Of a stretch of 17,806 nucleotides of DNA, positions 1-8,645 are shown piece after piece (position 1 is the stretch's first letter; the number at the start of each line of letters is the position of its first letter). The translations under genes and the position numbers were made by a program. This stretch comes from Nitrospinaceae bacterium (GTDB lineage Bacteria; Nitrospinota; Nitrospinia; Nitrospinales; VA-1). Location of the stretch: contig JAJDBI010000274.1 in the NCBI GenBank assembly GCA_029261435.1, positions 1-17,806 of the forward strand, read 5' to 3'. A model generated the notes under the pieces. The model ran no database searches and had not been told where the DNA came from. It saw only the letters and a program-made list of their open reading frames with translations.

Positions 1-1028
1 CCCCCCATGCCACTGAGAACAGCGTTTTTAATATGAGTTATGGGGTAACTGGCCCGAGTGTTCTCCGTGAGACTGGCATCATCCAGGTTGAGTCGACGCG
101 TGTCTAAATCCATCACGACATTCTCAAGCAGGGTGCCAAACCGGCGGGTGCAGTCAAAAATTTCGGGTTCTGACTTCTGGGACAGGCGAATGACCTTGGC
201 GTAACAGCCACCTTCAAAATTGAAAACGCCTCTGTCACTCCAGCCATGTTCGTCATCACCAATCAGCTTGCGAAGAGGATCCGCCGACAAGGTGGTTTTA
301 CCTGTTCCTGAAAGCCCAAAAAATACTGAGGAGTCGCCTTTTTTACCAATATTCGCAGAACAATGCATGGACAATACGGACTGTTTTTGCGGCAACAGGT
401 AATTCAAAATAGAGAAAACAGATTTTTTGATCTCCCCGGCATAACTCGTTCCGCCGATCAGAACCAGTTGTTTGCCAAAATCAACAATAACGAAAACTTC
501 CGAATTGGTGCCGTCAATAGCGGGTACTGCTTTAAAGCCAGGAACCTGAATGACAGTGAACGCGGGTTCGTGAGTTTCCAGTTTGACCATATCGCGGATC
601 TGGATAAACATATTTCTTGCGAACAGGCTGTGCCAGGCTTGTTCGGTGATGACGCGAATATGGGTCTGGTGTTTGGGGTCGGAGCCGGCGCAGCAATCCT
701 GCACTTAAACTTCTTTTCCTTGTAGATAAGACAGTACTCTGGAATAGAGGGCTTCAAATTGTTCCACGGTGAAAGGTCGATTGACTTTTCCCCACCAGAT
801 ATTTTCCTGACTGGAAGGTTCTTGAACGATGAACTTATCTTTAGGTGCACGCCCGGTATGTTCTCCCGTACTCACGCACACAGGCCCAAGATGTGAAACA
901 TGCCCTTCTTCGTTTGAAATGATGTGTTCGTAGAGCTGGGGAGTGGATAAATTCCAGTGAATCTTTTTTAGATTTTTCAAGCCATGCGTTTCCAACCCAA
1001 CTTTATGCTTCAAAACTTTTTGCGGCAT
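1..1028 (-). pseudogene. pckA: ATP-dependent phosphoenolpyruvate carboxykinase, 5' part, interrupted by an in-frame stop
   Basis: The family converts oxaloacetate plus ATP to PEP plus CO2 in the cytoplasm (gluconeogenesis). Reading from ATG 1028, the first 107 codons encode a typical N-terminus (STGEHTGRAPKDKF, then a WWG segment). A TAA at 705-707 follows, after which the same frame stays open for 234 more codons to the window edge. That continuation has clear family hallmarks: CCAGSDP, AWHSLFARNMF, IGGTSYAGEIKKS, MHCSAN, the kinase-1a P-loop GLSGTGKTT and the kinase-2 motif IGDDEHGW. No frameshift is needed; the stop stands where relatives usually have an aromatic residue (one base from TAT/TAC). 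An AAGGAA site lies 7 nt before the ATG. The family is usually about 530 residues, so the last third lies outside the window. Identity is secure; whether the stop is a real mutation, an assembly error or read through is open. Confidence 0.85.
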
Positions 1029-1066
1029 GGACTATATTCCTTTATGATGTGAGGGTAATGGGTGTA

Positions 1067-1081
1067 ACCCTTTGAAAGGGT
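1067..1081. promoter_or_regulatory. palindrome in the pckA leader (possible operator)
   Basis: ACCCTTTGAAAGGGT has 6-bp arms around TGA and lies 39 bp before the pckA ATG, in the spacer between pckA and the divergent methyltransferase gene. Flanking GGGT/AACCC strings allow alternative pairings. It could be a repressor site or an mRNA hairpin; there is no T-run, so it is not a standard terminator. The role is inferred from position only. Confidence 0.3.
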
Positions 1082-1109
1082 ATGGGTTCCCTTGATTGTT
1101 GATCTGATT

Positions 1110-1138
1110 TTGATGGATAAACCGCTAATTTGTATTAA
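1110..1138 (+). promoter_or_regulatory. candidate sigma70-type promoter for the methyltransferase gene
   Basis: TTGATG at 1110-1115 and TATTAA at 1133-1138 are separated by 17 bp; each hexamer matches consensus at 4 of 6 positions. Transcription would begin near 1145, leaving a leader of about 115 nt before ATG 1259. The spacing is ideal but the hexamers are modest in an AT-rich spacer. Confidence 0.35.
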
Positions 1139-1244
1139 AAGTTTATCATATCTAGGGAAAATGAAAACCGCTTTTTAACTCAGAAACCTGTCTTTTAGAA
1201 ATAAAATTAGGACTTTGGAATGTTCCAGTTATTTGGTGAAAAAA

Positions 1245-1250
1245 AGGAGG
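1245..1250 (+). promoter_or_regulatory. ribosome binding site that sets the start at 1259
   Basis: AGGAGG lies 8 nt before ATG 1259. An in-frame ATG at 1220 has no comparable site, and using it would put this Shine-Dalgarno sequence inside the coding region. Translation therefore most likely begins at 1259. Confidence 0.75.
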
Positions 1251-1258
1251 AGCCTCAG

Positions 1259-2137
1259 ATGAAGGTTCTGGCTAAAGAAACAACCAGATATAATGATATT
1301 TATGTCATCCAGAACGGGGAACACCGGGAGCTTTGGTTTAAGGGCAATGGTGAATATTACCTGCAAAGCCGGGTGGATACTCAGGGGCAAAACCCTCTGG
1401 CTCTGGTGTACTCGCGTATGATGATGGCGTCTCTGCTGTTTTCGCCGAATCCTGCAAGAATGCTTATGGTGGGATTAGGTGGAGCGGCGCTCAGCAATTG
1501 TCTTGCGCAGTGGTTCCCTAATTTGAAAATAGATATCGTGGAGGTGGATGGCAAGGTGATAGAAGTCTCCAAGAAATATTTTTCCTTGCGTGAGTCGAGC
1601 CAATGCCGTGTGTTTGAAGAAGACGGGAGAGTTTTCATTCAGAAACGAAAAGGGCAGGAGCCTTATGACTGGATTATTCTGGATGCATTTAAAAGCGGGT
1701 CAATTCCTTATCATTTGAAAACCTGTGAGTTTTATAAAGAAATCCGCGCTGTACTGAGTCCCAATGGCTTGGTGGCTTCAAACCTTTACGGTAAGGGCAA
1801 TACCCTGAAACCCAGGGATACTCAAACCTTCCTTTCGGTGTTTCCTCAGATTTATTGTTTTGAAGATGATGATCAGGTAGCAACGGTGCTCATCGCAACA
1901 AATGGGGAACGCTGGAGTGAAGAGAAAATCCGTGACCGGGCATCAACATGTCGAAAACTGCCGGAACCTTTCTCGATGGAAGAAATTGCTAAATCATACC
2001 GACCTGGGAAATTTCGGGAAGATTCGGTCTCAACATTTAAAGACCATTTCTCCGGCAACGGATTCCTGCAAGATGTGGAACGTGAAAACCTGCAAAGCTC
2101 TAAAGACCGTCGCTATCCCATCATTAATGTTTATTAA
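1259..2137 (+). CDS. spermidine-synthase-like class I SAM-dependent methyltransferase-fold protein
   Basis: 292 residues from ATG 1259 (305 from the weaker ATG 1220). The layout is that of spermidine/spermine synthase-like proteins: a short N-terminal beta segment (RELWFKGNGEYYLQS), then a Rossmann domain with motif I MLMVGLGGAAL, the acidic strand-2 motif IDIVEVDGKVIEV, EEDGRVFI, and strand 4 YDWIILDAF. The polyamine-synthase glycine/aspartate signature (GGGDGG type) is replaced by GLGGAAL, so polyamine synthesis is doubtful; a related aminopropyl- or methyltransferase activity on an unknown substrate is more cautious. The protein is soluble, with no signal peptide. It is the only plus-strand gene and is convergent with the NHL gene, only 12 bp separating the two stops. 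Fold confidence is good; substrate unknown. Confidence 0.75.
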   Translation: MKVLAKETTRYNDIYVIQNGEHRELWFKGNGEYYLQSRVDTQGQNPLALVYSRMMMASLLFSPNPARMLMVGLGGAALSNCLAQWFPNLKIDIVEVDGKVIEVSKKYFSLRESSQCRVFEEDGRVFIQKRKGQEPYDWIILDAFKSGSIPYHLKTCEFYKEIRAVLSPNGLVASNLYGKGNTLKPRDTQTFLSVFPQIYCFEDDDQVATVLIATNGERWSEEKIRDRASTCRKLPEPFSMEEIAKSYRPGKFREDSVSTFKDHFSGNGFLQDVERENLQSSKDRRYPIINVY

Positions 2138-2149
2138 AAAGCGGTTGTT

Positions 2150-5100
2150 TTAAGAGGAAAGATCAAAGATCTGCACTTTGCCTTTGCCTCTATCGGCATA
2201 AGCCACAGCTAATTGATCATTGAAGATGGAGAGGCCTGCGACTTTTCCCAACTGCCCGGCTCTATTGCCTGGTTTCTGATAAACGCTCTGGACCTCAAGC
2301 TTGTTGTTGAGGTGTACGATCTGATTGTTCCAGTAGTCGGCGCCATAAATGCCGTGCTTAGGATGCCACGCGAGAAAATAAATATCGTCCACCCCCCATT
2401 TGGCTCTATCGACCTTTTGGATCAAGTTGCTCGACGCGTCAAAATGCTTCAGCAAAAATTCTGATTTGTCTCCGACCAGATATTCTCCATTTGGCAGGCA
2501 ATAGATACTGACGGGTTCCTTTATGTTGAGTTCTTTACCTTGCAGGGTTTTTAGGGTTTTACCCTGATCATTCATAATCCATACTTGGTTATTCTCTGGA
2601 TCAGCGACCCAAAGGTTATTCTGGCTATCAATAGAAGGGCTGTATAAGACACCTGATTGTTTCAAAGTGAATTGCAAGAGAAACGTTCCCGCTTTACTAA
2701 ACTTTTTAACGATTCTGGCTCCTTCTAAAACGATATATATCGAGCCTTTGCGGTCAGTGACCAGGTTGCCGGGATTTTGCAGTTTTTCTGGTGCGTTGCC
2801 CCATCCGCCAAAATGGAATTGAAAATAGCCCAGTGGGGAATAGCTGTAAACCCGATGGTCTTCAAAGTTGATAACCAGAAGATCGCCATCCTGGTTGTAG
2901 TGAATGCCATGTGGGTTCAGGGTATGTCCGATGCTAACATTGGCTTTTTCGAGAATCCTGATTTCCCTGAAATCTGTTTTTTTGTAGGAAGGGGACAGGC
3001 GGCTGCGAAAATCCACCAGCCTGTCCAAAATGTTTTTTACTCTGGAGTTCCTCTGATACTCTAACTCACAATGATCCAGGGCAATATGTGATCGTCTGTT
3101 TTCATTTTCAACTCTTGCAGAGTCTGAGAGTTTTGAAATTTCATACTTGGAATTGAGTTCTTTGGCTTGGACAGCCTGGGAATAGACCTTGAGTGTATTT
3201 TCCTTACAGGATTTTGAATTTTCGTGGATTTGCTGGTTCTGTTGGGAATGGTAGTCGTTAAAGACCTCGAAAAATTCTTGCGCCTTCGAGTCATCGTTAT
3301 CCGCCAGAGATAAAAAAGCACCTGCGAGAACAAGGCGATGAAGGTTGATTGACTGGTTGATATCCATGCTCATGATCATTCTGCGAAGCAGATGGATTTG
3401 AAATTGTTGAATGGCGATATTGTCGTTGATCGTAATGGGAGAGACTTTATCCTCTACTCGTACTTGTTTCAACTGGACTTCCAAATCAATTTGCTTTTGT
3501 AACATTTCCTCCAATTGCTGAAAGAGCTCACGGGCTTTTCTCTGATAGGTGGTTTGGGTTTCCATCAAACTTATAGTGCAATGAACGAGCTCTTCTTTAT
3601 GCTCCGAAAACCCTTGAAGTTGGAACTTGCGCTGTCCCCATATTAAAGTTTCAAATTCTTTGCTTAGGGGCAAGCCCTCAGCTATAAGAGCGGTTAGGAT
3701 GCTGGAAAAGTCCAGGTTTTCGGAGTCAAAAGGAACGGGAGACAAGTCTGAGAGTGTGAGTTCCGTTTCTAGTATGGCATCATCAAATGCCGGAGTTCTT
3801 GATAGAGTATCCAGTGAATTCAGGAACTGCTGTTCCAGCAGAGGGTAGGATATCCAGTCTTCATGAAATCCGATCAGAACTTTCAGGAGATCCTCAAAGG
3901 CAGAAGAATCGCCGGTCATTTTGCCTGCAAAATTTTCCAGACTGACATTCACCGGAGTGTTTGCTGCAAGTGTTCGCAGGTTGAACCAGTGAGACTGTAG
4001 TTCAAATTGCAGGTGTGTTTGCAGATCCATAATCCTGCTGTTGGAATAAAACTGGGTGATAAAAGAAGACAATTTGTCTGTTTCCCCTTGAGGTTCCCCC
4101 AGTACTTGAACCATGGATTCCTCGCTTTTCTCTTTTTGTCTGAAATATTCTTTCATGCAGTTCAAGGATTCCCCCGTTTGTTGGAGTAGAACCTCGTTCA
4201 GAAGATCGAGTTGTGTCCTGGGCAGATTGCTTTCAATTAAATTGTGGATAATCCGGGAAAATTTTCGGACGGTTTCTCGGAAGGAATAGATTTTGTTCCG
4301 GGTCAGGCGGTATGATTTTTTGTCTTCCTGTTCAGCGATGTGAATGTCGAGGTTGAAGTCACGAATTCCATCAGGGTCTTTTACTATTTTTCTTTGTTCT
4401 TCATGCAACAGGTCACTAAATTTTAAGGCCGCTACCTGCCACGATTCAAAGCTTTTTATTGCTTCATCTCTGATCAGTCTTAATTGCTCTTCGGCAAATT
4501 TGTAAGCCAGGTTCAGGGTGGTGTCGGTGATGGTAATGCCCTTTTTTGACAGATGACTGAGTTGAAGCGAGGTATTCATTTTCAGGTCGCTGGCTAATGG
4601 CATTTCTTCCGATCTGTTTTCGTTTAACCTGGTCAGGGTTTTTTCAAGTGCTATCAGGGCTTGGGTGTTGTCATTCTCCTGTTCAAGAGAAAGAGCGTGG
4701 TAGAAAATATGAGAGGGGTCCGGATTGGGGAGCACACTTAAACTTTCAGCCAGAGTATTCTGGGAAGCCAACGGAATAAGATATTTAAAAATCTGTGTGT
4801 TGAAGGTGAAGCCAATATGCAGGCAACCTTTTAAGTCTATGGCTGTCAGACAAGGGGCTTTAAAATCCTGATCGGGAGCGGAATCTATGGAGAATAAATA
4901 CTGACCAAATGGGGAAAACACCTGCACGCGTTCATTGTTAAGGTCGGCGACATAGAGTAGATCATTTGGGGCTACCGATACGCAAAGGGGATATTGGAAT
5001 TGGCCGGGTGCGGATCCTTTTTCTCCAAACGAAATTATTTCCTGCCACTGGGGGTCAAACTTGCGCACCCGGTGGTTGCCACTGTCGGTGATGAAATAAT

Positions 5101-5683
5101 TTCCACGGCTGTCTTTAGTGATGGAAGTGGGGAGCTCAAATAAAGGTGGAGCCAGCATAGTTGCCGGGGTTCCCTGAATCTCGGCCAACTGATCTTCTAA
5201 AACAGTTCCCCGATCGCCTATCCATCCCAGTGAGACGCCTTGGGGGGTGAAAAACTGGATTCTGTGATTGTAGCGCTCGACCACAATCAGGTTGCCCGAA
5301 GGTTCCACCATAATATCATAGGGCTCGTTTAATTCTCCTTCACCATCGCCACAAGTTCCGAAGGCCAGAAGGGGGGTGCCTTTCGCATCAAATTTTTGTA
5401 TCCGGTGGTTCCAGCTATCGGCGACAAAGATATTGCCTTCCGGGTCAACTGCAATACCTTTGGGGTATTGGAACTGACCGAGCTCCTTTCCCTTGCTTCC
5501 GAAACAATGTAGAAGGTTAAATTGTGAGTCATAGACCTGAATGCGGTGATTAAAGTCATCGGCAAGCAGAAGGTGGCCTTCATCTGTAAAACATAAACCG
5601 GAAGGAGGCGACAGTTCCTCGCTGGAAGAGCCCTCGGATCGATTAGAGCTTTTAAATTCTATGGGAAACGGGGAAGTTGTCAT
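2150..5683 (-). CDS. large double NHL-repeat beta-propeller protein with helical middle
   Basis: 1177 residues. Residues about 20-310 hold five or six NHL repeats, with recurring NHRIQ(V/K/F) and NHRVRKFD strings each preceded by a D-x-x-G-N-(I/L/Y) strand, forming a six-bladed-type propeller. About 315-890 is charged, Leu/Glu/Gln-rich and predicted helical, partly coiled coil (a QQLEEMLQKQIDLEVQLKQV stretch). About 895-1177 forms a second, more diverged propeller (NPHGIHYNQDGDLLVINFED, LWVADPENNQVWIMN). There is no signal peptide or membrane segment, so it is probably cytoplasmic. NHL propellers usually bind protein or RNA; the partner is unknown. ATG 5683 is preferred over TTG 5734 (17 codons longer) because the candidate promoter would start transcription near 5737, leaving no leader for the TTG. 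Neither start has a strong ribosome site. Confidence 0.8.
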   Translation of the reverse strand: MTTSPFPIEFKSSNRSEGSSSEELSPPSGLCFTDEGHLLLADDFNHRIQVYDSQFNLLHCFGSKGKELGQFQYPKGIAVDPEGNIFVADSWNHRIQKFDAKGTPLLAFGTCGDGEGELNEPYDIMVEPSGNLIVVERYNHRIQFFTPQGVSLGWIGDRGTVLEDQLAEIQGTPATMLAPPLFELPTSITKDSRGNYFITDSGNHRVRKFDPQWQEIISFGEKGSAPGQFQYPLCVSVAPNDLLYVADLNNERVQVFSPFGQYLFSIDSAPDQDFKAPCLTAIDLKGCLHIGFTFNTQIFKYLIPLASQNTLAESLSVLPNPDPSHIFYHALSLEQENDNTQALIALEKTLTRLNENRSEEMPLASDLKMNTSLQLSHLSKKGITITDTTLNLAYKFAEEQLRLIRDEAIKSFESWQVAALKFSDLLHEEQRKIVKDPDGIRDFNLDIHIAEQEDKKSYRLTRNKIYSFRETVRKFSRIIHNLIESNLPRTQLDLLNEVLLQQTGESLNCMKEYFRQKEKSEESMVQVLGEPQGETDKLSSFITQFYSNSRIMDLQTHLQFELQSHWFNLRTLAANTPVNVSLENFAGKMTGDSSAFEDLLKVLIGFHEDWISYPLLEQQFLNSLDTLSRTPAFDDAILETELTLSDLSPVPFDSENLDFSSILTALIAEGLPLSKEFETLIWGQRKFQLQGFSEHKEELVHCTISLMETQTTYQRKARELFQQLEEMLQKQIDLEVQLKQVRVEDKVSPITINDNIAIQQFQIHLLRRMIMSMDINQSINLHRLVLAGAFLSLADNDDSKAQEFFEVFNDYHSQQNQQIHENSKSCKENTLKVYSQAVQAKELNSKYEISKLSDSARVENENRRSHIALDHCELEYQRNSRVKNILDRLVDFRSRLSPSYKKTDFREIRILEKANVSIGHTLNPHGIHYNQDGDLLVINFEDHRVYSYSPLGYFQFHFGGWGNAPEKLQNPGNLVTDRKGSIYIVLEGARIVKKFSKAGTFLLQFTLKQSGVLYSPSIDSQNNLWVADPENNQVWIMNDQGKTLKTLQGKELNIKEPVSIYCLPNGEYLVGDKSEFLLKHFDASSNLIQKVDRAKWGVDDIYFLAWHPKHGIYGADYWNNQIVHLNNKLEVQSVYQKPGNRAGQLGKVAGLSIFNDQLAVAYADRGKGKVQIFDLSS

Positions 5684-5743
5684 CAGCGAGTAAGCCTTTG
5701 GTTGCGGAGGTTGGGTGCGGGGAAATCCTAACAAATTTCTCGC

Positions 5744-5772
5744 ATTAAATCATAATCTGATTCCGATAACAA
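5744..5772 (-). promoter_or_regulatory. candidate promoter of the double-propeller gene
   Basis: On the minus strand, TTGTTA (5767-5772) and TTTAAT (5744-5749) are 17 bp apart, matching consensus at 4/6 and 5/6. The predicted start point near 5737 gives a leader of about 54 nt to ATG 5683. It lies in the 136-bp spacer after the upstream radical SAM gene, so the NHL gene may be transcribed independently. A separate TTGACA at 5824-5829 has no good -10 partner. Confidence 0.45.
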
Positions 5773-5870
5773 TAGCCTACATTTCAGGGATAGTTCATTG
5801 TTCTTAATAGGATCTGCGATGTTTGTCAACAGGGGGTTGTAGTCTTTGTAAAATACACAGTTGATATGTC

Positions 5871-7367
5871 TCAGGAGTTCATTTTCAAATATTTGTCATA
5901 ATTCGCATTGACCAGCTTGGAAGCGTCAAACTTTTCCTTTCTTGCTGGTATTTGTGACGGAGGATCTATCATGACCAAAAAATAAAGATAGGCGAAAGCA
6001 AGATCATGTTCGAAGTTGTATTGCACTGCCAGTTCAAAATATTTTCGCGCCTCTGGATAATCTTTTTGATTTAATTCAATTTCTCCGAGATGAAAATAAG
6101 CTCTGCCTTTAAGGGAGAAGTCATGGTGGTTTTCCAGGGATTTTAAAAACTCCTGGCGAGCGCGAGCCCATGTTTTTTCTGCTTTCAAATTAGAGGCTAA
6201 CCTGTATATTTCCAGAGGGTCAGCGCTTTTTCTTATTTCTCCAGAGTTCCTGGTTATTGATATGTCAGCGTAATTTTTAAGGTTTGTAAGAATACAGTGC
6301 TGGCATTGCATTGGCTTGCTCTCCTTGGGGGAACAAAAATGCAGGTAACGCAGATATCGGATGGGAAACGAGTTCCAGTTTTCCTTGCTGTCAAAATCTT
6401 CAATCGATTTCGGGACTTCCAATAAGCCATTGCACACACCAGCTTTTACAGTAGTAGGGCTTGTGCCTATCAGACTTAACCAGTTGTCGAGATAAGGGCA
6501 GCAGCTGGCATCATTAAAAGACTTGGTGAAGCCTGTTTGTGTTACGTCGACGCCTTCACTATTCCACCGGTCTAAAACCGCGTTGATCTTGTTTTTAGAG
6601 TTTTCAAAGTCAGCGAAAACAGTTTTCTTGAAATTGCGATTGTCAATAGAGGTCATGGGGTCAATCGTAACTTCCTGTATGCCGTGTTGCTGGGCGGTAT
6701 CGATGAGTTCGCTCAGTTCATCCTGATTGTCCTGGCTAACCGTAATGTTGAGGTTAACCTTCGGAAATATACTATTCATTTCTTTTTTTAACTGTTCTAT
6801 CCAATCTACTTTTTCCCAGAACTTTCTTATGTAGTCGGGATTGCCAGAGCCATGCCCCAAGGTAGTATTCCCATCAAATGAAAATGTGAGAATTTTGAGT
6901 TCAGCCTTAATAAGGTCGCGAATCTTTTCCCGAGTTAAAGGAACACCGCTGGTATAAATGATAGATATTTTGTCTTGTATTTTTTCCAAGAAATTTATCA
7001 TGTGCGGAGACTCAAGGGTTTCCCCAAGCCCGCAAAAAATCACATAGGTAGAGTTTTGAATCCAAGGCAAGTAGGAGTCGAATTGCTCCGGGCTCATGTG
7101 GAAATAGTTTTCGTAGAGCTGGGTTTTGTTGGAAAAACCCGTGCAACACATCTGGCAACCCACTCCACAAGTGTAAGAGGGAAAGAAGATCACGAAATCC
7201 GGGTCATTGGCTTTGAGGTGGCTCAGGGGGAATGGTTTTTCCTGAGCGCGGTCCAAGAGTTCGGCGAGCAGGGGTAATTCATCCGGGTTTTCCTCAAGCA
7301 GGGACTTCGCCCGGCCCAGGTCATCGGTCAGGACGGCTCGAATAATGTCCGAATTTATACTGTGCAT
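5871..7367 (-). CDS. radical SAM protein with C-terminal TPR
   Basis: 498 residues. A helical N-terminal stretch of about 55 residues precedes the radical SAM core. The CxxxCxxC motif CGVGCQMC (Cys67, Cys71, Cys74) should bind the [4Fe-4S] cluster, and GLGE (113-116) fits the SAM-binding GGE position. Later cysteines (CCPYLDNW, GVCNGL, then FCSPK and CQHC) resemble a SPASM/Twitch-type auxiliary cluster region. From about residue 390 the chain is TPR-like, with GRAYFHLGEIELNQKDYPEA and a second helix pair. A GGAG lies 8 nt before ATG 7367. It is the last gene of the minus-strand cluster, 93 bp after the paired methyltransferase genes. SPASM proteins often modify peptides, but others act on sugars or lipids; the substrate here is unknown. 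Confidence 0.8.
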   Translation of the reverse strand: MHSINSDIIRAVLTDDLGRAKSLLEENPDELPLLAELLDRAQEKPFPLSHLKANDPDFVIFFPSYTCGVGCQMCCTGFSNKTQLYENYFHMSPEQFDSYLPWIQNSTYVIFCGLGETLESPHMINFLEKIQDKISIIYTSGVPLTREKIRDLIKAELKILTFSFDGNTTLGHGSGNPDYIRKFWEKVDWIEQLKKEMNSIFPKVNLNITVSQDNQDELSELIDTAQQHGIQEVTIDPMTSIDNRNFKKTVFADFENSKNKINAVLDRWNSEGVDVTQTGFTKSFNDASCCPYLDNWLSLIGTSPTTVKAGVCNGLLEVPKSIEDFDSKENWNSFPIRYLRYLHFCSPKESKPMQCQHCILTNLKNYADISITRNSGEIRKSADPLEIYRLASNLKAEKTWARARQEFLKSLENHHDFSLKGRAYFHLGEIELNQKDYPEARKYFELAVQYNFEHDLAFAYLYFLVMIDPPSQIPARKEKFDASKLVNANYDKYLKMNS

Positions 7368-7460
7368 TCTAGATGCTCCAATAAAGAAGTGCTTCTTTTC
7401 GGTTTGCTCCGGTCGCTGAATTCACGAGAAGGCTGGCCTTGCCTGGACCCTCTGACAAAG

Positions 7461-8552
7461 TCACGCGCATGTCTTGTTGGCTATAAACAGAGAGTCTTCT
7501 CTGCGAAAATTATGAAATTCTTTTTTACAGAGAATGGTTTCGTAGACGGCCTTGACCACGCCAGGAAAAGAACCTTCATTATTTAAAAGGCAATAGTCGT
7601 GGATGGCGATAACTCCATCGGGAACCAGATAGCTGGACCACAAGCTTATATCTTTATGACATTCTTCATAACTGTGATCTCCATCGATGAAGAGCAGGCG
7701 GATTCTTTTGTCCGCTCTTTTTCCCCATTCTTTCACGCCGTCTTCTGAGGTGACCTGATTGAAAACCACCCAGTCCTCGAGTTGATTTTCCTTTAAATAA
7801 TCTTCCTTTACAGGGTATGATTTGGGGTCAAAGGAAAAAACCTTTTCCCGGTTCTCTTTTTTTGAACCCTTGCTCAGAAGGATGGATGAGCCGCCAAGAA
7901 AATTCCCAATATTCACGATGGCTCCTGCGGCTGGTCCGGAACGACCGAGCTCGAACAGTTCTTCGCCTTCCTGCAAAGATAATAATGTCGATGGTAAATG
8001 CACGTAATCTCCGTTAATTTTCCATGTCCCCGAGCAGGCTTCTACATCCTTTTGAGTCAGTTTCCATATCTGGAAATTTTTATCGATCACATAGGCAGAT
8101 TCTATTAAGCCGGAATTATGCAGAAACGCCAGAATATTTCCATAGCGTTCTTTTAGTTTGTTCTCGACTTCCTCAAACTCAACATTTTCAAACGAGCCTT
8201 CAGGGGCCAGCTTTTTTTCAACGACCCCTATTTCCATGTTCACGCAAAAAAAGGTAAGGCCAAAGCTGGGTTTCTTTCCCCAATCGGGTGCATGGAATTC
8301 CGGGGGCAGGAGGGATTCTTCGTAGGTGTGAGTCGCTAGCTCCTGCAGACCGCATTCAGGAAGCGGTAAACCTTCTTTTCTGACAAGGTCAAATTTTTTG
8401 TTTGGATAAAGTATGGCCAGCCTTGACAAGGCCGTTGCGCTTTGTTCGGAGCGGGACGAATGGATAAACAGGATATTTTCTTGCGCGCTCGAAGAAACAG
8501 GAGGGTCAAAATCGAAGGCCAATAAAAAGTTTTTTCGGACAAGTATAGTCAT
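7461..8552 (-). CDS. two-domain protein: unassigned N-terminal domain plus Methyltransf_24-type methyltransferase (copy 1)
   Basis: 363 residues from ATG 8552, chosen over 8591 because AGGAG lies 9 nt upstream and the resulting N-terminus and length match the neighbouring paralog. Residues about 205-360 form a class I SAM methyltransferase domain of the Methyltransf_24/cephalosporin-hydroxylase-like type: VNIGNFLGGSS (213-223), FIDGDHSYEECHKD (288-301) and GVIAIHDY (313-320). Residues 1-200 hold alternating strands and helices starting LLAFDF and NILFIHSS, then an Arg/Lys-Tyr-Gly-Asn region; I recognise no family there. Enzymes with this C-terminal domain commonly modify sugars or secondary metabolites. 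It lies between the radical SAM-TPR gene and its paralog in one probable operon. Methyltransferase fold confident; acceptor unknown. Confidence 0.78.
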   Translation of the reverse strand: MTILVRKNFLLAFDFDPPVSSSAQENILFIHSSRSEQSATALSRLAILYPNKKFDLVRKEGLPLPECGLQELATHTYEESLLPPEFHAPDWGKKPSFGLTFFCVNMEIGVVEKKLAPEGSFENVEFEEVENKLKERYGNILAFLHNSGLIESAYVIDKNFQIWKLTQKDVEACSGTWKINGDYVHLPSTLLSLQEGEELFELGRSGPAAGAIVNIGNFLGGSSILLSKGSKKENREKVFSFDPKSYPVKEDYLKENQLEDWVVFNQVTSEDGVKEWGKRADKRIRLLFIDGDHSYEECHKDISLWSSYLVPDGVIAIHDYCLLNNEGSFPGVVKAVYETILCKKEFHNFRREDSLFIANKTCA

Positions 8553-8645
8553 TAGTAAGAACTCCTGAGTTGCTTTTTCCGGGTAGGCCATTCAGTTTTT
8601 TCTGAAACCATGTTCTGATTCTCCCTGACTCTCTTAAAATAAAGC

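Noticed and set aside
363..725. Plus-strand open frame of 120 codons
   Set aside because: It is antisense to the pckA frame, whose conserved motifs clearly lie on the minus strand; no ribosome site or recognisable protein.
458..850. Minus-strand 130-codon frame overlapping pckA
   Set aside because: Out of frame with the pckA motifs; the true pckA frame continues past the TAA without any shift.
5684..5734. N-terminal extension of the double-propeller protein from TTG 5734
   Set aside because: The best promoter would start transcription about 3 nt before it, and there is no ribosome site; ATG 5683 is preferred.
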